Of a DNA stretch of 64,000 nt, positions 9,556 to 18,821 are shown in pieces (positions within the stretch are counted from its first letter, which is position 1; each line of letters opens with the position of its first letter). The position numbers were made by a program, and so were the translations under genes. Source of the stretch: JAICMB01 sp035295125 (GTDB lineage Bacteria; Acidobacteriota; Terriglobia; Bryobacterales; Bryobacteraceae); contig DATGJP010000018.1 in assembly GCA_035295125.1 (NCBI GenBank), positions 26,448 through 90,447 of the forward strand, in the 5' to 3' direction. Under the pieces are notes generated by a model. That model saw only the letters and a list, made by a program, of their open reading frames with translations. It was not told the DNA's origin and did not search any database.

Positions 9556-11523
9556 ATGACTGTTGCGCAGGTACAAAGGTCGGAATCTACTGGACAACAC
9601 CCCGCTTCGTGGCAATCCAAGGCGCGGCGGCAATACTACGCCTGTCTCGCGGCCGCAGGCGACCGGGCCGGGCTGGAATCGCTTCTTTCCCAGACAGCAG
9701 ACCAGGCGGAGCAAGCCGACCTGCGCTTTTACCTGGCGGCAGCACTGCTGCGTGAGAATCAGCGGCAAGCGGCGCTGCGGGAGCTGAAGGCCGGCTTAGA
9801 TCATGGCGGCCATGATCACCGCATCCGCGATCTCGTTATCCGCCTGCTCCTAAATGAAGCCGCGAATCTGGCGCAGTCCGGCGACTGGCGTAATGCACTG
9901 GAAGCGGTATCCGAGGCCGCCGCCCTTTCGAAGGGCAGTCAACCCGTCCCCGAGCTGGCCGAATTCGAACACGTACTTCCAGCCGCCTACCTAAGCTCCG
10001 GCCGGCGCTCCGAAGCCATCAAGATTTGGAGGGAGCGGTACGAAGCGCAACCAGAAGACACGCGCCTGCTTCATCATCTGACGTTAGCGGTCCACTTCGG
10101 TGCGCTGTCTTGTGATGAACAGAATACTAATGGCGAAGCACTCCTATCCGCGTGGAAGTGTGCCATCGCGCATTGGACAGCTCTGCTGAACTGGGATGCG
10201 TTCTGGGAAAGCTGGAACCGGAGGCGCAACGCCAGTCTTGCGATCAGCGCCGAGGACATGGCTGCGCTGCGCAAGGATCTGCTGTCGCGAACCCTTGTTC
10301 ACTACTTTCAAGATCAGGTGAGTAGACATCGTGAGTCCGGCAGTTCGGAGTGGGCGCAGGTCTATGAGGATCTGCAACTGGCGCAATCGTGCGAAGAGCG
10401 CGGCTCGGAAGCGTGGCGTGAGACTTTGAAAGCCTTGAACGGCAAATTGGTTGTTGAAGGCCGTGAAAAGTTGTTGTTGATTCCTGGCGGATACCTGTTC
10501 TTCGAACAATTCCAGCTTCTTCCCAAAATTCAAGAGACGGCAAAGAAGCTGCCGGATACGGCTACGGACTTGATGGCGCGAATTGCCCAGTATCTATCAG
10601 CGGACGGCTTGGGATTCGTCGCTGTAATGTTAGACGAAGGACGAAACCCGGGCCGTGCTCTGGAATTACTCGGTCAGCTTGATAACAAAAATGGGGCCGC
10701 GGCTCTTTACCTCCACGCGCGAGCCAAGTCCCAACTTGCCGGCCAGTTGATAGAACAGGCCAAGGTGCCGGAAGCCGTTGGGGCTTGGAAGGAAGCCCTA
10801 CAGCTCGCGCAAAAGGAACCGTCCGACTTCCCTGCAAGCATGTTCAAGGCTCTCGCCGCGAAGATCACTGAAGAGGCGTCAGAACGTATCAATGCGGAGG
10901 CAGTCCGGCTCAAGGATGCAGGCAAACTGGATGAAGCCATTGCGCTGGTCGAGCAATGCCGGGAGTTTGGGCTGACGGACCTGCTTTGTGTTCTTTTTTG
11001 CGATCGAGGTGAGAAACGACGGGCGGACAAGAGTTTTGATGCTGCCCGCGAGGATTTTGGGCGTGTTCTCAAACTCGCTCCGGATCATAAACGAGCCAAG
11101 GAAGGTATGGCCATCACCTTCAATAACGAAGGAGTTGCTGCTCAAGACACGAAACGGCGCCTGCAGCTCTACGAAAAAGCCCACGAATGGGATCCGAACC
11201 ATAGCGTCGTACGCGCCAACCTGGCAGTCGAGTTGAGAGAAAAGGCGATCAGGGATATTACGGATGCGCGGGCAAAGTACAATTCACTGGGGCCAAAAAA
11301 GTATCGCGCAGCGTTGAATGCCGGCATCGCCCTCATGGAGCGTGCAGTACGGTTGGCCGATCCGGCGTTTACGGCTGAACAATTGAAGCAACTGGAGCAA
11401 CAGGCGCGTCAAGGGGAACAGAGAATCCAAGGCTATCTCTCCGCGCTCAACGAGGAACCTTTGAAGAGTACTCTGTTCAACCTCGGCATGGCATATTTGT
11501 TTCGATTCCAGGCTCCTAGCTAA
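9556..11523 (+). CDS. TPR-repeat protein, soluble
   Basis: A 655-residue protein made mostly of TPR-like helical hairpins (QADLRFYLAAALLRENQRQA; KSFDAAREDFGRVLKLAPDH), without signal or membrane segments. The frame is open back to 9379, but the ATG at 9556 is preceded by gagaaag and lies 5 bp after the stop of the previous gene, so I take it as the start. It probably acts with the preceding membrane TPR protein; no catalytic motif is seen. The next gene follows after 11 bp. Confidence 0.82.
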   Translation: MTVAQVQRSESTGQHPASWQSKARRQYYACLAAAGDRAGLESLLSQTADQAEQADLRFYLAAALLRENQRQAALRELKAGLDHGGHDHRIRDLVIRLLLNEAANLAQSGDWRNALEAVSEAAALSKGSQPVPELAEFEHVLPAAYLSSGRRSEAIKIWRERYEAQPEDTRLLHHLTLAVHFGALSCDEQNTNGEALLSAWKCAIAHWTALLNWDAFWESWNRRRNASLAISAEDMAALRKDLLSRTLVHYFQDQVSRHRESGSSEWAQVYEDLQLAQSCEERGSEAWRETLKALNGKLVVEGREKLLLIPGGYLFFEQFQLLPKIQETAKKLPDTATDLMARIAQYLSADGLGFVAVMLDEGRNPGRALELLGQLDNKNGAAALYLHARAKSQLAGQLIEQAKVPEAVGAWKEALQLAQKEPSDFPASMFKALAAKITEEASERINAEAVRLKDAGKLDEAIALVEQCREFGLTDLLCVLFCDRGEKRRADKSFDAAREDFGRVLKLAPDHKRAKEGMAITFNNEGVAAQDTKRRLQLYEKAHEWDPNHSVVRANLAVELREKAIRDITDARAKYNSLGPKKYRAALNAGIALMERAVRLADPAFTAEQLKQLEQQARQGEQRIQGYLSALNEEPLKSTLFNLGMAYLFRFQAPS

Positions 11524-11534
11524 GGCGATAATTC

Positions 11535-11954
11535 ATGTTCAAAGATCCTGAGTTCAAAGAAGAGACACCATACGACAACCTGGACCTCGATCCCTCGGCT
11601 ACACCTGCAGAAGTGAATGGGGCGCTTGCTGCGTTTATGAAGAACAAGCGTAATGTTTCCCGGCTTCCGAAGGCCAAAGAAGCATGGAGAAAGCTGAAGG
11701 ACCCCCGTGAGCGCTCGATGGTCGATCTTTGGTTTTACGATTTCGATACAACTTCCCTGCCTGCCCCTCCTCTCGATGTGGACGAGATTTGCAAACCCCC
11801 GGTGTTTGCCCCTGAATCTCTCGACTCCGATCTTGAAAGCCCAGGACCCTCACCCGTCGTGCGCGAGATTCGCTTCAAGCAGCCGGCCATTACCGATTTG
11901 CCTCAATACGATGGCTGGGATACCGAAGCAGCCCGTCCGTTGATCGATAGCTAA
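11535..11954 (+). CDS. J-domain-like protein lacking the HPD motif
   Basis: A 139-residue protein. Residues 12-70 read like a short J-domain: TPYDNLDLDPSATPAEVNGA matches the usual first helix and turn (YxxLxLxxxAT..EI), and AKEAWRKLKDPRERSMVD matches the last helices (A+..L.D...R..YD). The loop that should carry HPD reads NKRNVSRLPK, so it should not stimulate Hsp70 ATPase in the usual way. The C-terminal half is acidic and proline-rich. It sits directly before grpE and Hsp70 (8 bp to grpE). A J-like adaptor is the likely role; this is inference from weak similarity. Confidence 0.68.
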   Translation: MFKDPEFKEETPYDNLDLDPSATPAEVNGALAAFMKNKRNVSRLPKAKEAWRKLKDPRERSMVDLWFYDFDTTSLPAPPLDVDEICKPPVFAPESLDSDLESPGPSPVVREIRFKQPAITDLPQYDGWDTEAARPLIDS

Positions 11955-11962
11955 GAGCTGAC

Positions 11963-12433
11963 ATGGCAACATCACAACCTGCGCCTGCGGGCGATACCTT
12001 GCGAAGTCTCCGTGAAGACGTTACGAATTTGATGCGCGATCTACACCACGCAAAAAGTGCGCTAGTCGAGGAGAAGCAGCGGACGGAAAGCGAACAGAGA
12101 AAGCTATTTCTTGCCATGCTGAACGTCATGGATAACTTCGAGCGTGTTTTCGGCAGCATCGAGCCCAAGCTTGAGGCTGCTGAACGGCAGGCCAAAAACT
12201 GGGCCAATAGTTTTCGCTCGGTTTATAAACTGCTGAGCCGTGAACTGGGCGATCAGGGGATTGTGCGGATCGACTCGCCGGATGGCAAAGCGACTCCAGG
12301 ATTTCACAATGTCGTCGAGACGCGCGAGGACCTAACGCTCGAGAGCGGCACGATCGTGGAGGTATGGAAACAAGGCTACATGTGGAAGGATCAGGTATTG
12401 AGAATGGCCGACGTTGTTGCGGTGAAAAACTAA
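11963..12433 (+). CDS. grpE: GrpE-like nucleotide exchange factor
   Basis: A 156-residue protein. Residues 10-85 are a coiled-coil-forming helix (LRSLREDVTNLMRDLHHAKS ... LAMLNVMDNFERVF), and residues 86-154 form the GrpE beta domain (GVV-type core: PGFHNVVETRED, GTIVEVWKQGYMWKDQVLRM, ADVVAV). The WKQGYMWKDQVLRMADVVAV ending corresponds to the highly conserved GrpE C-terminus (QkGY..hdRvlRpA.V.V). It would release ADP from the Hsp70 encoded 22 bp downstream. It appears to be a dedicated paralogue rather than the housekeeping GrpE, judging from its neighbours. Confidence 0.9.
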   Translation: MATSQPAPAGDTLRSLREDVTNLMRDLHHAKSALVEEKQRTESEQRKLFLAMLNVMDNFERVFGSIEPKLEAAERQAKNWANSFRSVYKLLSRELGDQGIVRIDSPDGKATPGFHNVVETREDLTLESGTIVEVWKQGYMWKDQVLRMADVVAVKN

Positions 12434-12455
12434 AGGTCGAGGCGGAGAGCTAAAC

Positions 12456-14687
12456 GTGGGAAAGGCAATTGGAATCGATTTAGGGACCACGAATTCGGTG
12501 GCGGCGATACGAGTGACAGATACCCGGCCCATCCAGAACAAGGAGAACGAGGATCTGACTCGATCGGTAGTGGGAGTTTACAAGGGACAGGAGTACGTCG
12601 GCCGGTTAGCGGTTAGCAACATGAAGCTGGCTCCTAAGGACACCATTCTTTCCATCAAGAGACTGATGGGACGTGCATTCCGAGATCCTGAAGTGCAAAA
12701 GGCGCGTCAAAAGTACTTGTATCAGATTGTCGAACCCGCTGAGGGTACTGACGACGATGTATGCGTCCTGATGGGTGGAAAACAATACTCGCCCGTCGAG
12801 ATTTCTGCAAAGATCCTTACGAAGATCAAGAATGATGCAAAGCTCCGTTTGAACGACGATGTCGAGTACGCGGTTATTACCGTTCCGGCCTACTTTACGG
12901 ACAAACAGCGTAGCGCGACCCGTCAGGCAGGGCGCCTGGCGGGACTTAAAGTGCAGAAGATTCTGGATGAACCGTCAGCAGCAGCGATCGCGTTCGGTAT
13001 CGACAACTTAGGACCCGAGGACGCCAGGACAGTTGTTGTCTACGATCTGGGCGGCGGGACCTTCGACGTCAGCGTTCTGACGATCGTTGGAGGAATTCTG
13101 GAACCGCTCAATATCGCAGGAGATATGTGGCTGGGAGGGGACGATTTCGATTTCCGGATTATGGAACACGTAATTGACCACGTTAAAGCCATTCATCAGA
13201 TCGATCCTCGCCAGGATAGCCAGTTCATGGCGGAACTGAGAAAAGAAGCTGAGGAGGCTAAGAAGACGCTCACCGCGGTCAAAGCCGCTCAGATCATTAT
13301 CAACGGAATGCTGCAAAACGAAGATCGGGACCTGATAGACGTCAACCTTGAAATCACCGTCGAGAAGTTCGAGCATATGATCGCGCCACGCATTCAGGAG
13401 AGCATCGATCTGGTCCAGGATGCTATTAAGGGTTCTCAGCTAACGGTTGATGACATCGATCATGTCCTGCTGGTTGGGGGATCATCCAGTATCCCCTTGG
13501 TCCGACGTGAGTTGGCAAAGGTGTTCGGCGAGAAAAAACTGATGATGAATATCGACCCCATGAAATGCGTCGCCTTTGGGGCCGCTATTCTGTCAGCGAA
13601 GTTAGCGCAGACCTGGGAGTGCGCGAAATGCAAGATGCGCAATGAAGGTAAGGATAATGCCTGCCGGAGTTGCGGAGAACCTTCGCTTGGAACACTCACA
13701 GGCATTGGCACATCCACCGGTATGCACTACGGAATCGAGACTGAAGGCGGCTCCTTCGGCATTATTATTCCTAAGGGATCGACGTTCCCAACGCCGGAGC
13801 CCATCGTGCGCCGGTTTCTGATCCCCACTGGCAGTCTGAAGCGGCTCAAGGTACCGATTTATGCTGGATTTAACCCGGTTGCGGCGGAGAACGAACTGCA
13901 AGCGATCGTCTGGCTCGAGCTACCCGACAAAGTTTCGGCCAACACGCCTGTCGATGTTGCCTTCAGCCTCGACGAGGATGGCATTCTGAACAAAGTAAAG
14001 GTGAGTCTGCGGGACGGTTCCGGCGCGGAAGTCGAATCCTACCTGGATCGAGGCGATAGCCGCCGCAGCCGCCTCGAGAAGAAGCTGGAACAACTTCGCA
14101 AACAGGGACAGAGCGCGCCTGCTTTCGCGAATAATGGAGGCGCCAAAGGTTTTGAGGAGTTCTACGGCAAAGCCGCAAGCGCCCTCAACCGGAACGATGC
14201 CGAGAACGCCGAGGCTTATTTGAAGCAGATGGCGGCACTGCTGGCAGGACCAGGCTGGCGCGAGCAGGCGACTACGGAAATCAACTACGCCGAGCACATG
14301 GTGGCGACATACGAATGGCTGATTGAGGCTCCTCAAGCGGCACGCATCAAACAACTCGTCGAGGAACTGAAGGTTGAATTGAACGCCGGAAACCAGGGTT
14401 CAGCGGAGGCGAAGACCAAGGAGTTAGCATCTGCAACCGATGCTCTACCGAAGATCACCGTCGAAATGCGGCTGGTGGAGATTGCATTCATGCGGGCTAA
14501 CGCGGCTGGAAAAGCCGTCGAAGCGGATAAGATTCGCGTGGCTTACCGTGATATCGAGAGTGCTCTGCGCCGCAACGACCTTGAAGCAGCCCGGACCGCG
14601 TACGGCAGGATCACGGATCTGCTGGACCTGTTCCTGAAGGACCAGCCGGGTTGGCAGCCGGGTAGCATCGGGGTACTGAAGCAGTAG
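12456..14687 (+). CDS. Hsp70 (DnaK-like) with inserted RanBP2-type zinc finger
   Basis: A 743-residue Hsp70 paralogue starting at GTG 12456. The nucleotide-binding domain is complete: IGIDLGTTNS (phosphate 1), VYDLGGGTFDVS (phosphate 2), DEPSAAAIAFG and VLLVGGSSSIPLVRR. Right after it, where DnaK has its hydrophobic interdomain linker, residues 387-406 form W-x-C-x2-C-x3-N-x6-C-x2-C (C389, C392, C403, C406), a RanBP2-type zinc finger. A recognisable beta substrate-binding segment follows (GIETEGGSFGIIIPKGSTFP), then about 200 residues of helical, TPR-like sequence instead of a standard lid. The usual linker DVLLLDV is missing, so allostery must differ from DnaK. It should work with the adjacent GrpE and J-proteins. 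Ordinary dnaK is unlikely here. Confidence 0.9.
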   Translation: MGKAIGIDLGTTNSVAAIRVTDTRPIQNKENEDLTRSVVGVYKGQEYVGRLAVSNMKLAPKDTILSIKRLMGRAFRDPEVQKARQKYLYQIVEPAEGTDDDVCVLMGGKQYSPVEISAKILTKIKNDAKLRLNDDVEYAVITVPAYFTDKQRSATRQAGRLAGLKVQKILDEPSAAAIAFGIDNLGPEDARTVVVYDLGGGTFDVSVLTIVGGILEPLNIAGDMWLGGDDFDFRIMEHVIDHVKAIHQIDPRQDSQFMAELRKEAEEAKKTLTAVKAAQIIINGMLQNEDRDLIDVNLEITVEKFEHMIAPRIQESIDLVQDAIKGSQLTVDDIDHVLLVGGSSSIPLVRRELAKVFGEKKLMMNIDPMKCVAFGAAILSAKLAQTWECAKCKMRNEGKDNACRSCGEPSLGTLTGIGTSTGMHYGIETEGGSFGIIIPKGSTFPTPEPIVRRFLIPTGSLKRLKVPIYAGFNPVAAENELQAIVWLELPDKVSANTPVDVAFSLDEDGILNKVKVSLRDGSGAEVESYLDRGDSRRSRLEKKLEQLRKQGQSAPAFANNGGAKGFEEFYGKAASALNRNDAENAEAYLKQMAALLAGPGWREQATTEINYAEHMVATYEWLIEAPQAARIKQLVEELKVELNAGNQGSAEAKTKELASATDALPKITVEMRLVEIAFMRANAAGKAVEADKIRVAYRDIESALRRNDLEAARTAYGRITDLLDLFLKDQPGWQPGSIGVLKQ

Positions 14688-14697
14688 CGTCCGGCGT

Positions 14698-15180
14698 ATG
14701 AAGACAATTGTTTGCCCCGTCTGCGAGATGAAAAACAATGCTCTGCGATGTTCGCAGTGCGATACGGACCTGACGCCGGTTTCGCGGCTCGACGCGCTTG
14801 AGGAAGAGCTCAAGCAACAGGAACCCGTGCCTGTGGGCAACCGATCGCCGGTTGGTCCGTGGAAAATCGCGACGATTGCAGCTTCTGGCGTCGCCCTCCT
14901 GCTATGCTTGGGCCTTGTATTCGCAGTGAATCAGCAGACACCTCCGCTTAACCCGGCCGCGCTACACGCAATCCCGCCGCCCGCAATTGCGGCTCCGACA
15001 CAGGTCAAGTATCGCGTCGCCAAGGGTGAAGCAAGCTACGGAGGTCTGGCCCAGAGATTCTACAAAAGCGCTTTCGTTGCAGAACGTATTCAGCAGGCGA
15101 ACCAAGGAAAGCGGTTGAAGGCAGGAGATGAAATACTGCTGCCCGTGATCGCTCCGCAAGTCAACGAGACAAAGAAATGA
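14698..15180 (+). CDS. Zinc-ribbon, single-TM protein with LysM-like C-terminus
   Basis: A 160-residue protein. Residues 6-21 hold two CxxC pairs (C6, C9, C18, C21), a small zinc ribbon. Residues 55-78 are a transmembrane helix (WKIATIAASGVALLLCLGLV). Residues 103-150 resemble a LysM module: KYRVAKGEASYGGLAQRF, then IQQANQGKRLKAGDEILLPV. The likely topology is zinc ribbon in the cytoplasm and LysM-like domain in the periplasm, where it could bind peptidoglycan. Its stop codon overlaps the start of the Clp gene (ATGA), so translation is coupled. It could anchor the chaperone/Clp complex to the envelope; inference. Confidence 0.78.
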   Translation: MKTIVCPVCEMKNNALRCSQCDTDLTPVSRLDALEEELKQQEPVPVGNRSPVGPWKIATIAASGVALLLCLGLVFAVNQQTPPLNPAALHAIPPPAIAAPTQVKYRVAKGEASYGGLAQRFYKSAFVAERIQQANQGKRLKAGDEILLPVIAPQVNETKK

Positions 15181-17522
15181 CCCAGCGAACCGCCGGATTC
15201 AACTTCATCTGGTATCTGGCAGCAGTGGAAGGCATAGCTGCCCAATCCGAATTTGTCGAGAATGAGCACGTCTTCGCGGCCCTTACGGGCGGTGCGATCA
15301 TCATGGAGATCGGCGACAATGCCGCATTCGTGGATCGGTTCGGGCCGGCGGCACGAGCCGAAATCACTGCCCTCGCTGATTTTCTGGTCGCGGCACACAT
15401 CGACCGTGAGCGGTTAGTTCAAAAACTGCGCAGCTTCATAGGCAAGGGCGGTTTTGAGCACTCCGATGCGTCGCAGATTCATCGTAGCGATCAGTGCAAG
15501 GCAACTTTCGACCGCGCCATGCTCCTGGCGCGCGAACAGTCGCAGGCGGCGGTGAACTGCTTTCACCTGATGTCTGCCCTGCTTGAGAACCCAGGTGCCC
15601 GGATTGCACAAGCCACGGTTTTGGCCGGAGGGGACGTTCAAGCTCTTCACCGAGCCATCACGGAAGCAGCCGCTAAACAGAACACTCCCGCCGCGCCGGA
15701 AGCCGTTCGGCCGCGACCGGTTTCCTTTTTCCAGGTCTTTGGCACGGATTTGACGCAGCTTGCAAAAGATGGGAAGATCCAGCCGCTCATCGGCCGCAAG
15801 AAAGAATTGCTACAGATCGCGCGGACGCTCTCCCGTAAAACTAAGAGCAATCCGCTGTTACTCGGCGACCCCGGCGTGGGTAAGACGGCGCTCGTTCGCG
15901 GTCTGGCCTGGCATATCGCTAACGGCAACACGGTTCCGGGGCTGAAGGACAAGAAGATTATAGAGATCGATACGGGTAAGTTGCTGAGTGGGACGGCGAA
16001 TCGCGGCGATCTCGAGCAGCGTATCTCGCTGCTTATCGAAGAAACGGCAAAGGACCCTCGAATCATTGTGTTCATTGACGAAATCCATTCCCTGCTCGGA
16101 GGTGGACGAGGCAAAGTTCCCGCTGATCTCCTGAAACCGGCCCTGGTGCGAGACGACTTTCGGTTGATCGGCTCCACAACAGTCTCCGAATACCGCACCT
16201 ACATCGAGCCAGATGCCGCTATTTCGCGTCGCTTCCAGCCGATCAATGTGGACGAGCCGTCCCAGGAAGAAACGATCGAGATACTCATGGGCTTGCGGCT
16301 GCGATTTGAGCAACATCACGACGTGCGCATTGAACGGAGTGCAATCGAGCGCGCTGTCGAACTGTCCTCTCGATATTTGCCCGATCGCCGCCTGCCCGAT
16401 AAGGCGTTCGACCTGATTGACGAGGCTTGCGCCCGGGCCAAAGTAATAACCATCAGCACACGCCGCCCGCAAAACGCCCAGTTTGAATTTGTTGTCACGG
16501 GCAATACCGTAGCGGAAGTGGTCGCGGAATGGACCAGAATCAAGGTCGCGGACCTGACGAGCGATGATCGCTTGAAGCTTGCCGGCATGCGGGACGTGCT
16601 CACCGAACGAGTCATCGGGCAACCTGGCGCCATCGATCGCGTTTGCGAGGTTGTAGCTCGTTCGCGTGCAGGACTGAAGAGCCCCAACGGACCCATGGGG
16701 GTTTTTCTGTTCCTGGGGCCCACCGGGGTCGGTAAGACCGAGTTGGCGAAAGCTCTCGCGGCTTTTCTTTTCGGCTCGGAGGATGACTTGCTCCGTTTCG
16801 ATATGTCCGAATACATGGAGCGGCATGCGGTGGCGAAACTCATCGGTTCGCCCCCCGGTTACGTAGGATACGACGAAGAAGGTCAGTTGACCGGCCGGTT
16901 GCGCCGGAATCCTTATTCGATCGTGTTACTGGATGAGTTCGAAAAGGCACACCCCGACACGAGCAACTTATTCCTGCAGCTCTTCGATGAAGGACGCCTG
17001 ACCGACTCACATGGGCGTTTGGCGGACGGCCGGAACGCAATCTTCATCATGACATCCAATATTGGCGCCGGTATTGTGGCGCAGCGCCCGATTGGATTTG
17101 CGGCGCATCCCAAAGAGGAAATCCACACAGCACAAGAAGACGTGGTTATGGAGGAAGTCAAGAGGGCCTTCCGGCCCGAATTCCTCAACCGTATCGACGA
17201 AATCATTCAATTCCGTCCACTGTCAGAGACGGCTATCGCCGGAATTGCGCGGATCCGCCTGGACGAAGTCGCGCGGCGTCTGCTCGATCACGATGTTGTG
17301 ATCGAGTTTTCTGATTCAGCCGTGGAACTGATTGCACACAAAGGGTACGACCCGGCTTACGGTGCACGCCACCTCGCCAGAACGGTCGATCGGCTGGTCT
17401 CGCGTCCGTTGAGCCAACAAATCATTCAAGGCGCGCTTGGTGCGGGTGTGACATTGCGAGCGGAGGCGGAAGGAGATTCCCTGGTCTTTCGGAAACTGCC
17501 TCGGGCCGAAGCCGCCATATAG
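15177..17522 (+). CDS. ClpA/ClpC-like double AAA+ unfoldase
   Basis: A 781-residue Hsp100 protein. Residues 1-150 form two Clp-N-like repeats (NEHVFAALTGGA; AVNCFHLMSALLEN). D1 has Walker A GDPGVGKT (230-237) and Walker B IIVFIDEIHSL. D2 has GPTGVGKT (514-521), the VGYDEEGQLT pore-loop region, VLLDEFEKAH and the C-terminal YGARHLARTVDRLVSRPL segment. No long ClpB coiled-coil middle domain is visible. Between D2 Walker B and the arginine finger region lies RPIGFAAHPKEE: I639-G640-F641 is in the place of the IGF/IGL loop by which ClpA/C/X dock on ClpP. It may therefore feed substrates to a peptidase. No clpP lies in the window. Confidence 0.92.
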   Translation: MTQRTAGFNFIWYLAAVEGIAAQSEFVENEHVFAALTGGAIIMEIGDNAAFVDRFGPAARAEITALADFLVAAHIDRERLVQKLRSFIGKGGFEHSDASQIHRSDQCKATFDRAMLLAREQSQAAVNCFHLMSALLENPGARIAQATVLAGGDVQALHRAITEAAAKQNTPAAPEAVRPRPVSFFQVFGTDLTQLAKDGKIQPLIGRKKELLQIARTLSRKTKSNPLLLGDPGVGKTALVRGLAWHIANGNTVPGLKDKKIIEIDTGKLLSGTANRGDLEQRISLLIEETAKDPRIIVFIDEIHSLLGGGRGKVPADLLKPALVRDDFRLIGSTTVSEYRTYIEPDAAISRRFQPINVDEPSQEETIEILMGLRLRFEQHHDVRIERSAIERAVELSSRYLPDRRLPDKAFDLIDEACARAKVITISTRRPQNAQFEFVVTGNTVAEVVAEWTRIKVADLTSDDRLKLAGMRDVLTERVIGQPGAIDRVCEVVARSRAGLKSPNGPMGVFLFLGPTGVGKTELAKALAAFLFGSEDDLLRFDMSEYMERHAVAKLIGSPPGYVGYDEEGQLTGRLRRNPYSIVLLDEFEKAHPDTSNLFLQLFDEGRLTDSHGRLADGRNAIFIMTSNIGAGIVAQRPIGFAAHPKEEIHTAQEDVVMEEVKRAFRPEFLNRIDEIIQFRPLSETAIAGIARIRLDEVARRLLDHDVVIEFSDSAVELIAHKGYDPAYGARHLARTVDRLVSRPLSQQIIQGALGAGVTLRAEAEGDSLVFRKLPRAEAAI

Positions 17523-17684
17523 GGCGATTTCATCCTGGACCAGGGCGGTCTCGGGCAGCGGCGTCCGACCTTGTATTCAGCCCTGGAATAGGGCACCCCA
17601 CAACTTTTTTCATCGCCGATCTCGAATTTTCCGGTCCTGCCTCGTTTCTCCTGCGAGCGAGAGAAAGGCTCGCAAGATTAGCCC
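17523..17684. other. Largest intergenic gap inside the cluster, with weak hairpins
   Basis: This 162-bp gap is by far the widest between 5.7 and 25.6 kb. GCCCT at 17580-17584 pairs with AGGGC at 17590-17594, and a run of six T follows at 17605-17610, too far away for a good intrinsic terminator. TGCGAGC at 17652-17658 pairs with GCTCGCA at 17668-17674, directly before the TPR-NERD start. The gap may separate two transcription units; I see no convincing promoter. Confidence 0.3.
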
Positions 17685-18791
17685 ATGTCACTGACAGCCG
17701 GAATCACGAGACCAGATGGATTCTATACAGAGGACAGCGCCGCGGCGCTGACAGCGGAAGAGCACTTCCGGGCAGGGGTCGCTTTAGAATACGCCAAACG
17801 GTATTCCGAGGCGGTTGCGGAATTCTCCCGGGCAATTCAGTTGGATTCGAACCAACCGAAGTTTTGGGCGTTACGCGGCCATGCCCGTTTAGCATTGCCA
17901 GGCCAAGGACTTGCGGCCATCGAAGACTCTCGTCACGCGGTTGAACTCAGCCCTGAAAACTGGACGTTCCGGAAGGTATTGATTCGTGTACTGGAGACAT
18001 TGGGACGCTTACAGGAAGCGGACAAAGAAATGCAGCACGCGATGAGCCGGTTCGGCAACAGCTTTCAGGCCCGTATGTTGCGGGGCCAAATGCGCCTCGA
18101 TCGAAACGACTGGGCCGCCGCGGTAAAAGACTTCAAAAAGGCCTGCGAATTGAATCCATCCGATTCGGAGGCGCCGGCGATGCTCGCGCGAGCAGAGGAA
18201 GCGATCCGGCGTAGTCAGGTTCGGCTGGATTGGAAGCTGCTGAATCCGAACGCTACCGCTTGGGAAAAGAAGGTTGCAAAGCGGCTCGTCAGCGGCATCC
18301 GTGGTGTGGAAGGTTGCATTTTGACTGGCGTTCGGATGCGATGCCATCGCGGCGGAACGATTGAGATCGATCACCTGATTGTTTGCGAGAAGGGGATCTT
18401 CGTTGTCGAATGCAAGAACTATACGGGGCAGATAAAAGGGGGCCTCAATGGTGCCTGGTCTGCCTTGGACGAAACCAAACAAACGCGGGTTTGCGCACAA
18501 CGAGGAGCCAATCCGGTTCAGCAAACATACGAGCAGATCTACTCGACGGTGCGGCGGATGGAAGAGATCGATGGGGAAAAACACGAGAAAGTCCGGGGAG
18601 TAGTGGTTTTCCCCAATGAGGCGAATATCGCGCTGAACGACGTCCCAACAAACCGGTTGGAATCCAACTCGGTGGCAGTCTTTCATATCGATCCACTCAT
18701 CGCCACATTACAAGCACTTCCCAACACGAGGCAGGGGCTTTCGAGCGATGGGACGCGGCGGCGGGCTTTCATCGATCGGTTAAGCCAATGA
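17685..18791 (+). CDS. TPR-NERD fusion protein
   Basis: A 368-residue protein. Residues 22-175 hold about four TPR repeats (AEEHFRAGVALEYAKRYSEA). Residues 190-310 are a NERD (nuclease-related) domain: AWEKKVAKRLVSGI, GTIEIDHLIVCEKGIFVVEC, KNYTGQI. The restriction-endonuclease-like catalytic set is intact (D229 in IEIDH and E242-x-K244 in ECK), so DNA cleavage is possible. NERD domains occur in signalling, plasmid and defence proteins; in most the activity has not been shown. Fusion to TPRs matches the TPR-rich neighbours and suggests recruitment to the same complex. The sigma-factor gene follows after 30 bp. Confidence 0.87.
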   Translation: MSLTAGITRPDGFYTEDSAAALTAEEHFRAGVALEYAKRYSEAVAEFSRAIQLDSNQPKFWALRGHARLALPGQGLAAIEDSRHAVELSPENWTFRKVLIRVLETLGRLQEADKEMQHAMSRFGNSFQARMLRGQMRLDRNDWAAAVKDFKKACELNPSDSEAPAMLARAEEAIRRSQVRLDWKLLNPNATAWEKKVAKRLVSGIRGVEGCILTGVRMRCHRGGTIEIDHLIVCEKGIFVVECKNYTGQIKGGLNGAWSALDETKQTRVCAQRGANPVQQTYEQIYSTVRRMEEIDGEKHEKVRGVVVFPNEANIALNDVPTNRLESNSVAVFHIDPLIATLQALPNTRQGLSSDGTRRRAFIDRLSQ

Positions 18792-18821
18792 GGCCGGCTC
18801 AAATGCTAGAATCGAACCGAA

